The translations under genes and the position numbers were made by a program. The notes under the pieces were generated by a model. The model was not told the origin of the DNA, searched no databases, and worked only from the letters and a program-made list of their open reading frames with translations. A DNA stretch of 14,494 bases from assembly GCA_041501225.1 (NCBI GenBank), contig JBGQNR010000166.1:1-14494 (forward strand), written 5' to 3'. The stretch comes from JAFNAG01 sp041501225 (GTDB lineage: Bacteria; Acidobacteriota; UBA6911). Shown piece after piece: positions 1 to 5,906 of the stretch (positions are counted from its first letter, which is position 1; each line of letters starts with the position of its first letter).

Positions 1-2
1 CC

Positions 3-89
3 TCCATAGACGAGTTCCGTCAGCTTAACCTTCATGAATACGAATTATTGCCAAAGTGGAACTACACCATTGCGCCTAACCTGACGTAA
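3..89 (+). mobile_element. 3' end of a transposase gene (ISAzo13-like?), cut by the window edge
   Basis: Frame 3 is open from the window edge to a TAA at 87-89 and encodes 28 residues ending in HEYELLPKWNYTIAPNLT. A C-terminal WNYTI-x-P motif is what I recall from ISAzo13-type transposases, where it lies just before the stop. If so, this is the tail of an insertion sequence whose body lies outside the window, with its terminal repeat somewhere around 90-125. Only the last residues are visible, so the family call rests on one short motif. No terminal inverted repeat or target duplication can be shown from here. Confidence 0.4.
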
Positions 90-119
90 TATGCAATGGC
101 TCTCCTGCAAAATGTGAAG

Positions 120-653
120 TTATTTTTGCGCGGGCCCTAAGCGCGCTTCCTTAAATTGGCTTCGCTCCAGCAAATCCTTTCCAGTCTGCATTAGCATGCT
201 CTCAGACGGAAGATCAGCTTTCTTTGCCGCAGCCTCCTGGCCGGCATGAGGTAACGGATTCCCTGCTTTTTCCTGCTCCGTTTGCATTTTGGGCTGATTC
301 GTTTGATTGGTTCGTTCGGCGGCTGTAAAAGATGGAAGCGTACTTATCATTGGCTGGATAGGCGACATTGCCTGGGCCGGTGCCAAGGTAAGCAAAGATG
401 GAATGAGGATTGCACCAGCACAGAAAACCGTAAGAAGGGCTATTTGGGTTCGCGAAAGCGCAGGACTTTTGCTGTCCGTAAGAATCCGGCGGATGCGGAC
501 TGGGAGCGTACTGCCGCCGATGGATGAGCCCCAGGCAGTTATAAGTGCGCCACCTCGCTTTACTGAGCGAGCCAAGTCCACGACAAGCTCAATATATCCG
601 TTGGGATCGTAACCTTCCTCTAGCACTGCCTGTACCTGATGATCCGGATTCAA
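120..653 (-). pseudogene. C-terminal fragment of a BlaR1/MecR1-like M56 metallopeptidase
   Basis: The minus-strand frame encodes a segment VLEEGYDP-x-GY-x-ELVVDLARS, followed by LPVRIRRILTD and ALSRTQIALLTVFCAGAIL, a hydrophobic helix. In M56 (BlaR1-type) membrane proteases this order follows the zinc site: an acidic segment ending ACDD-x-VL, a YA-x-x-L-x-x-LAR helix, a short RI-x-x-ILD stretch, then the last membrane helix and an extracytoplasmic tail. The HExxH zinc site and the earlier membrane helices are absent. The only start in this frame near the homology is a TTG at 653, and the frame is closed by a TAG at 750-752. No recognisable upstream part follows in other frames. The tail after the last helix is hydrophilic, rich in Gln, Lys and Glu, and ends close to the putative insertion-sequence end. 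I read this as a dead remnant. The family call is from remembered motif order, not a search. Confidence 0.5.
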
Positions 654-922
654 GCAAGAAAATTGTGATAATACGATCCCGGAACTCGTCCGGCCTGTGG
701 AAAGTTGCGGGCATGAGCGATCCGGACTGGGCCAAGAGCTGGTCGGGTACTAGGAAAATGGGAGCGCTGGGAAGTCACGGCTCTCGCTGTGGTAGTAAAA
801 CGGGTAAACCGCCAATTGAGTCGACTCCCAGGTCTGGTCCCTGCAGGACGGCCCGGAGCTATGGAAACATCTGGGGGAGTGATAAATTTGGCTGTAGACT
901 CAGAAATGACCCGTGCTACCGT
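654..922. other. Unassigned stretch between the M56 remnant and higA
   Basis: No reading frame here looks like a recognised protein. On the minus strand the M56 frame continues without a start codon to the stop at 750-752. This is probably degraded sequence from the broken M56 gene or debris from a past rearrangement. Confidence 0.4.
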
Positions 923-1231
923 CTAAGCTGCCTCGCGCGGCTTGATCTCCCTCTCGATTTTCCGCATGGACTGGCGGCGGATGATTTCGAGGTCGAAATG
1001 GGTCTGCATATTCAGCCAGTATTCGGGGCTGAACCCGAAATAGCGCCCCAAGCGCAGTGAGGTGTCGGGAGTAATCTTGCGTCTTCCGTGCACAATCTGA
1101 CTCAGCCGGTTGGCCGGCACTCGGAGTTCTTTCGCGAGCCGGTTGATGCTCATCCCAAGCGGGTCGAGCAAATCCATTTTTAAAATCACTCCCGGATGCA
1201 CCGGCGGCCGGTATTTGATTGCCTTCGTCAC
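923..1231 (-). CDS. higA: HigA-family antitoxin, XRE-type HTH
   Basis: This 102-residue protein is the antitoxin of a HigB-HigA pair and should neutralise the toxin encoded just upstream and repress their shared promoter. The HPGVIL motif at residues 12-17 and an XRE helix-turn-helix at about 27-66 (LAKELRVPANRLSQIVHGRR, then TPDTSLRLGRYFG) are typical of HigA. The W-LNMQ stretch and the charged C-terminal helix also fit, and the length is normal. The start is GTG at 1231, preceded on the minus strand by AGGAG about seven bases away. That ribosome-binding site overlaps the TAG stop of the toxin gene, and the gap between the two frames is nine bases, so translation is probably coupled. The gene looks intact. 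Confidence 0.92.
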   Translation of the reverse strand: MTKAIKYRPPVHPGVILKMDLLDPLGMSINRLAKELRVPANRLSQIVHGRRKITPDTSLRLGRYFGFSPEYWLNMQTHFDLEIIRRQSMRKIEREIKPREAA

Positions 1232-1240
1232 GTCTTTCTC

Positions 1241-1519
1241 CTAATGGTAATCGGTAATCTCAACCTCGAAGGCATCGCCATCACGCCATACGAAGCAGAT
1301 TCGGTACTGGTCGTTGATCCGGATGCTGCGTTGTCCTGCCCGGTTACCCTTGAGCGCTTCCAATCGATTGCCGGGGAAAATCGCCAGATCCGAGAGCAAA
1401 AGAGCAACATGGATTTGTACGAGCTTTCTCTCAATGACCTGCGCAATCCGGTCGAAGCGCTTTGCATAGCGTCCATGAAAAATCAACTCGGCATCTCTGG
1501 ATCGGAACGATCGAATCAC
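1241..1519 (-). CDS. higB: HigB-family toxin, RelE superfamily mRNA interferase
   Basis: This 92-residue protein is a HigB-type toxin, a ribosome-dependent mRNA endonuclease of the RelE fold. Visible family features are the opening MIRSFR, a YAKRFDRI segment, LEALKGNRAGQRSIRIN in the middle, QYRICFVW, and the ending VEITDYH, all in the usual order and at usual length. The start is GTG at 1519. A stop codon lies four codons further upstream in frame, at 1529-1531, so no longer form is possible. There is no Shine-Dalgarno sequence in front of it, and the -10 box of the promoter lies only about seven bases upstream, which suggests a leaderless message. Toxin first, antitoxin second is the usual HigBA order. 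Confidence 0.92.
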   Translation of the reverse strand: MIRSFRSRDAELIFHGRYAKRFDRIAQVIERKLVQIHVALLLSDLAIFPGNRLEALKGNRAGQRSIRINDQYRICFVWRDGDAFEVEITDYH

Positions 1520-1525
1520 CGTTTC

Positions 1526-1554
1526 ATATTATGACGCTGTACGTAAAACGTCAA
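1526..1554 (-). promoter_or_regulatory. sigma70-type promoter of higBA with overlapping inverted repeat
   Basis: On the minus strand TTGACG (1549-1554) is followed after exactly 17 bases by TAATAT (1526-1531), a close match to the -35/-10 consensus. Transcription should begin at about 1519, the first base of the higB GTG. An inverted repeat, TGACG at 1532-1536 and CGTCA at 1549-1553 on the plus strand, overlaps the -35 box and spacer. It is a plausible HigA operator for autorepression. The promoter match is read directly; the operator role is inference. Confidence 0.7.
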
Positions 1555-1854
1555 GGAAGAGTATCGGGATCAGGGCGGACTCTGTGGAGTCTGAGCACGG
1601 GGCTCACTTTTTTCCCGGTGCCATCACCAGATCTTTGGCAGACCGAGCTCTCGCCCACCTTTTCCTCTCGAATTTCCATGGCGTCATGAATTCAGAGCGG
1701 TGGAAAGACCAGAATCCACTTTATGTCACAGTGCGAAATGCGCGAAATGGCACTAGGAAATCCATCCGGCTGTATTACGCGTTGCACGCCGTTAGCCAGG
1801 GTAAAATGGGGCCAACTCTACCTTCGGATTATCAAATTGGTCGGACCATATGCG
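1555..1854. other. Stretch with no recognised gene
   Basis: Reading both strands I see no coding frame with recognisable motifs. Short open frames on the plus strand (for example 1747-1884) have no convincing ribosome-binding site and no family resemblance. This is spacer between the higBA promoter and the DUF2283 remnant. Confidence 0.4.
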
Positions 1855-2034
1855 TCAGGATGGCACCTGTTCGTGAGAGAATGATGGGATTTGGGTGTGC
1901 TCGCGCGCATGGTCTATCGTGATCGCGCAGTTGTTGCCCTCACGATCCATGTCCAGGATCGTGTTCTCGTCCAAGTCTTTGGTTTCAAGAACCGCTGCCT
2001 GGCGGAACTCGATATAGGTTGAACCAGATCTGGG
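1855..2034 (-). pseudogene. DUF2283 protein, C-terminal fragment
   Basis: The minus-strand frame ending in TGA at 1855-1857 encodes about 60 residues: SGSTYIEFRQ, then VLETKDLDENTILDMDREGN, then CAITIDHAREHTQIPSFSHE. The pattern of a YIEF strand, a DLDENTILDMD turn, a GN-x-x-AITI strand and a following helix is that of DUF2283, a small domain often seen as the antitoxin-like half of toxin-antitoxin pairs. The first eight or so residues, including the start Met, are missing. Upstream in frame there is only a run without a start before a stop at 2053-2055, and that run already overlaps DUF1800 coding sequence on the other strand. No toxin partner is visible next to it. It appears to be a gene tail cut off when the DUF1800 piece was joined to it. 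Confidence 0.6.
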
Positions 2035-3005
2035 TAGTATCGGGGGTAAAAATCACCGACCCCTCGGCGATGGTGGATTATCTTCAGGTACTCCAGAAAG
2101 ACGCTTTCGCCGACTATTTCGAATTGATGCACAACGTCACGTTGAGTCCTGCCATGGGCCGCTACCTGGACATGGTGAACAACGACAAGCCCGATCCCAA
2201 AAACTGCAAGGGCGCCAATGAGAATTACGCCCGTGAGATCCTGCAGCTGTTTACGATCGGTTTGAACGAACTGGCCCCGGACGGCACCGTGATCACGGAC
2301 CATTTCGGCACGCCGTTTCCGACATACATGCAGGACATGATCGAAGGCTTCGCCCGCGCATTTACCGGCTGGACGTACGCCCCCCCAGCCAACGCCACGC
2401 CGCAAGCGCACAAACCGGCCAACTGGACCCAACCCATAGTTCCGTGGGAGGCCAACCATGACGTAGCCGCCAAAACACTATTGAATGGCGCGACGCTGAT
2501 GCCCAACCAATCGGCGGAGGCGGACCTTATCGCCGCCCTGGACAACATTTTCCAGCATCCCAACGTCGGTCCCTTCATCTGCCGTCAGCTCATCCAACAC
2601 CTGGTCACCAGCAATCCGAGTCCGAGGTATGTCAGCCGCATTGTGCGCGTATTCAATGGCCTGGCAACCCCCACAGTTCGGCAGCGTCGAACTGCCGTGC
2701 GCGACCTGCAGGCGGCAAGCCCATCCCGCCCCAGAGGCGACATGAAAGTGGTAATCAAGGCGATCCTGCTCGATCCCGAGGCCAGGGATGGAGACAGTGC
2801 CGTCCCTCTGCCGGACCAAGGCCATCTGCGCGAACCGGTCTTGTTCATGATCAGCATTCTGCGCGCTTTGGATGCGACGGTCAGCCCGTCCAATGGTCAT
2901 GCAAGCAATGCCCCAGGGGAGCCAGGTGACAACCTTCACGGAATCGGATTTCGGCCGGACTTTGCAGCCCAACACAAACGGAGGCACCGATCACGCCTGG
3001 GGTAG
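2019..3005 (+). pseudogene. DUF1800 protein, internal fragment, truncated at both ends
   Basis: Homology runs from NQIWVVSGVKITDPSAM at the first codons to about residue 293. DUF1800 hallmarks are clear: NENYAREILQLFTIGL, the GFARAFTGWTY motif, NHDVAAKTLLNG, DNIFQHPNVGPFICRQLIQ and GDMKVVIKAILLDPEARDGD. DUF1800 proteins are about 500 residues or more and usually exported; here the N-terminal portion, signal peptide included, is missing. The only start near the homology is a TTG at 2019 without a ribosome-binding site, and the frame is closed by a TGA at 1920-1922. After ATVSPSNG (to 2897) the sequence switches to DUF1501 coding sequence in another frame, so the residues up to the stop at 3005 are out-of-frame readthrough. 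A segment of about 20 residues before GDMKVV (LATPTVRQRR...) also looks inserted. The family function is unknown. This copy is almost certainly dead. Confidence 0.8.
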
Positions 3006-3243
3006 CCACCACTTCGTCATGGGTGGCGCAGTAAGGGGAGGCGCCATGTATGGGACCTTCCCGGTATTGGACCTCGGCGGCCCGGATGATGCCGGCGGCG
3101 AGGGGCGCTGGATTCCCACAACCTCCATCGACCAGTATGGCGCGACGCTGGCCGCGTGGTTCGGGGTAAAATCACAGGACCTTCATCTGGTTTTCCCAAA
3201 CATTTACAACTTCAGTCCCCAGACTCTGCCCTTCATTCAGTAA
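2872..3243 (+). pseudogene. DUF1501 protein, C-terminal fragment
   Basis: From about 2896 the frame reads VMQAMPQGSQVTTFTESDFG, then TDHAWGSHHFVMGGAVRGG, MYGTFPVLDLGGPDDAG, and RWIPTTSIDQYGATLAAWFG, ending with FPNIYNF. These are the standard C-terminal motifs of DUF1501 proteins, a sulfatase-like family of about 400-500 residues that is exported. Only some 115 residues remain. The ATG at 2872 lies within sequence belonging to DUF1800 in another frame and has no good ribosome-binding site, so it is a formal start only. DUF1800 and DUF1501 genes commonly sit side by side in this order, so this is probably what is left of the partner gene after deletion. Its stop (3241-3243) overlaps the end of the convergent beta-helix gene by seven bases. 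Confidence 0.8.
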
Positions 3244-5855
3244 TCCTTTGCAGGATCCAGAAGCTGGAGCGGAAACGCTGCGGGGATGAACGGCGGGACG
3301 AAGATCGCAGAGGTGCGTCCCGGCGCCTTCACATCGAAGGGTACGAATCCCACTTTGGCCGCTACCGCTGAGTTCCGGAGGCTGAAATCGTCCGCGGGAT
3401 ATGCCGGATTGACAAAACCTGGATCCGCAATCACGCTGCCCTGGTCTTCGCCGAGCGCCTGCCATTGATCAAAGGAATAGTTCTTGAGGATCTGACCGTT
3501 CTGATTGGTGGTAAAAAACGCGCTGGGGCTGGCAGCCAGCTGGCCGTTCGTGTGCCAATAGGCGTTGCTTGTGAAGTTGAAGATGCTCGTGCACGGCAAA
3601 TTGTAGCAGTACCAGCCGCCGCGCCTTTGTACATTCCCCCTGTCAAACAAAACCAGGTTGTTCCTGAAATGAAACAGCAGCGCCGCATCCGCCGGCACCT
3701 GGGCATGTGTGAGCGTCCCCTGCAGGCTGAATGCGAAGATATTGTTCTGCACGATGTTGGGCGGATCGCTGAACGTCTGCGGACCCGATGTGGTTTGAAA
3801 CGCGGCCTGCGACGCGCGATAGACAAGATTATTCATGACGGTCACGCCACTGGTGATGTTATCGAGATAAATGCCGTTGCCGCCATAACCGTCCGGGTCC
3901 CCGATGGCATGGATTACATCGTGACACCGATTGTTGAGCACTTGAATTCCGGAAGCCGCAGTGCCGACATAAATGGCTCCCATGTCGTCGCTGACACCCT
4001 GTCCGATCTGGTATACGTGGTTGAACCCAACCGTGTTGTTGAAGGGCCCGTTCGAGTTCGTCTGCCCGCGGCAGTTCGTCTGGCTCGGCATGCACACTTC
4101 GATGCCGGTATTGTAGGTGTCATACACTTCATTGTTGACGATGCTGTTGTCGTGGGAATTCCCGATCCAGATTCCCGGCCCAGCAATCAGCACGCGGCCC
4201 ACCCCGGCCACTACTGTGTCGGCGACCGTGTTGAATTGCGGCACGTTGCTGTCGGTGTCGGCCTTATTGGCCCACTGGCCGATGCGCACGCCGCCGGCGC
4301 CGATGTCGTAAATCATGCTGTGGATCACCTGGTCCGCACTGCTGGCCGCGGCCGTATCGCTGACAAATTCGATGCCCCACCCGCCGGTGTGGGCGATCAC
4401 GCTCGTGTCGAAAATGACCTGGCTGCAATTGGTAAGACTCAACGCCGCGCTGACGTCATGTTCACCTTGCTGGGACGGATGTCCCTCCGGAGGGACGACC
4501 CAGTTGTCATGCGAAAAGGACAAGCCCTGGAATGCCACATAACTCAAGCGGTCCGCCAAGATCAGTTGTGGAATCTGCGGGGCGATGACCTCCGCAGTCG
4601 CCAGGTCCTCGCCAGGAAGAGGGAGATAGGTTAACGTCCATGGGTCGGTCGAACGGTCAAGAAACCACTGGCCAGGCTGGCTCAGCGCATCCTTTACATT
4701 CTCCACCAGGTAACGATGTCCCATCAGGAAACCATGATTCTGGCTTCCCTGCCCGTCTTGCGCAGTCGGTCCGGTCAGATAAGCGATGTGATTGACCTCG
4801 TCCAGCGACTGCAATCGCATTTTGGCCATCGTCCATTTTTCAAATACGCAAATTTCTATGTCGCCGGAGGGAGAGGGAGCCTTGAGATTCGCCCAGTTCG
4901 GATCGAGATCGCCCGGCTCGTAGCGGAAGCGATCGTAGCACCTATACTGGTCGCCCACTTGGGTCTTGCAGCTCGGGCTGGGGGAGTCGAGGTATACGGC
5001 TCCGGCATTGCGCAAGTAGTTGCCGCGGTTGGCACGCGGGCGGAAACGCCGCCCGCCGTTGACAAACAGTTGTTCAAAATACCGGACCTGGGCCGGATTG
5101 AGGCGGGTAGTCCAGGTGTTGCCGGCGCCGAGGGTCCAGCCGGTGATTAACATACCGCCGCTGAAAACCGGCGTCTCATCCGGGTAGTTGCGGTAGATGA
5201 TCGGCATGGAGGCCGATCCGGAATCGGCGGCGGTGAACCGGATGGGATCGGATAAATAATAGGTGCCGCCGCGAAACTGCACGATCACCTGGCGCAGTCC
5301 CGTTTTGTCCAGTGACTGCACTGCGCGGCGAGCGCGATCAAATGTTGCAAAGGGTCCATCCGTGCGGCCGGCGTTCACGGCGGCGAGCGCGCCGCTGAAC
5401 GCATCGTTGCCGTCCGGCGCAACATACATGGTCACCGAAGTATTCGCGGGGGAAACTCCTGTTCCGCTCAGGCTGACGGTGTGCGGGCTGCCTGAGGCGC
5501 TGTCCTGGATCGTGAGGGTACCAAGGCGCGCGCCGGTGCCCGCAGGTTTGAAGATCACCTGAATGGTGCAACTGGCGCCTGCAGCAAGACTCGACCCACA
5601 ATTGTGACTCAGTTGGAAGTCCCCTGAAACCGAAATGGAGCCGATGGTCGAGCTGACATTGCCTGTATTCGAGAGTGTGACGGTCTGCGCCGCACTGCTC
5701 GTGCCCACGGTCTTGTCGCCGAAAGCCAGGCTTACCGGGGAAATACTCGCTGACGGCGCGGGCGGCGGTGCCGGGTTGCCGGAAGAATTCTTGCCTCCAC
5801 CGCAGCCGGCGAGATTCAAAGCAAGAATTACCAATGCCACGACGGCGCCACGCAT
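3237..5855 (-). CDS. Lipoprotein with ASH-like domain and right-handed beta-helix (GH141-like)
   Basis: This 872-residue protein is probably a secreted polysaccharide-acting enzyme held in a membrane by a lipid anchor. I chose ATG at 5855, preceded by AGGGAGG eight bases away; a TTG at 5882 would add nine residues. A lipobox, LNLAGC, puts the modified Cys at residue 18. A Gly/Ser/Pro linker leads to a choice-of-anchor-D (ASH) domain at about 36-133 (SPVSLAFGDKTVG, TVTLSNTGN, FKPAGTGARLGTLTI). From about 141 a right-handed parallel beta-helix follows: MYVAPDGNDAFSG, FRGGTYYLSDPIRF, and YLVENVKDALSQPGQWFLDR at about 382-401, then Asn/Gly/Asp-rich coils such as DDMGAIYV and GNGIYLDNITSG. The segment order resembles GH141 enzymes (fucosidase or xylanase type), but substrate and catalytic residues cannot be proved by eye. 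It lies 51 bases downstream of a symporter gene on the same strand, suggesting a joint uptake role. Confidence 0.8.
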   Translation of the reverse strand: MRGAVVALVILALNLAGCGGGKNSSGNPAPPPAPSASISPVSLAFGDKTVGTSSAAQTVTLSNTGNVSSTIGSISVSGDFQLSHNCGSSLAAGASCTIQVIFKPAGTGARLGTLTIQDSASGSPHTVSLSGTGVSPANTSVTMYVAPDGNDAFSGALAAVNAGRTDGPFATFDRARRAVQSLDKTGLRQVIVQFRGGTYYLSDPIRFTAADSGSASMPIIYRNYPDETPVFSGGMLITGWTLGAGNTWTTRLNPAQVRYFEQLFVNGGRRFRPRANRGNYLRNAGAVYLDSPSPSCKTQVGDQYRCYDRFRYEPGDLDPNWANLKAPSPSGDIEICVFEKWTMAKMRLQSLDEVNHIAYLTGPTAQDGQGSQNHGFLMGHRYLVENVKDALSQPGQWFLDRSTDPWTLTYLPLPGEDLATAEVIAPQIPQLILADRLSYVAFQGLSFSHDNWVVPPEGHPSQQGEHDVSAALSLTNCSQVIFDTSVIAHTGGWGIEFVSDTAAASSADQVIHSMIYDIGAGGVRIGQWANKADTDSNVPQFNTVADTVVAGVGRVLIAGPGIWIGNSHDNSIVNNEVYDTYNTGIEVCMPSQTNCRGQTNSNGPFNNTVGFNHVYQIGQGVSDDMGAIYVGTAASGIQVLNNRCHDVIHAIGDPDGYGGNGIYLDNITSGVTVMNNLVYRASQAAFQTTSGPQTFSDPPNIVQNNIFAFSLQGTLTHAQVPADAALLFHFRNNLVLFDRGNVQRRGGWYCYNLPCTSIFNFTSNAYWHTNGQLAASPSAFFTTNQNGQILKNYSFDQWQALGEDQGSVIADPGFVNPAYPADDFSLRNSAVAAKVGFVPFDVKAPGRTSAIFVPPFIPAAFPLQLLDPAKDY

Positions 5856-5906
5856 GCCTCCGGCCTCCCTCTTTGGAGTCAAACCCGCAAGCCCGCCAAA
5901 AGTTTC

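Noticed and set aside
545..1060. A 171-codon plus-strand frame across the M56 remnant spacer and higA
   Set aside because: Its composition is arginine/proline-rich, it has no ribosome-binding site, and it overlaps the convincing higA on the other strand.
1914..2459. A 181-codon minus-strand frame opposite DUF1800
   Set aside because: The DUF1800 motifs are on the plus strand over the same bases. The real minus-strand signal here is the shorter DUF2283 tail in another frame.
3465..4634. A 389-codon plus-strand frame inside the beta-helix gene
   Set aside because: It lies opposite well-supported beta-helix coding sequence, shows low-complexity Val/Ala/Asp/His composition and no domain.
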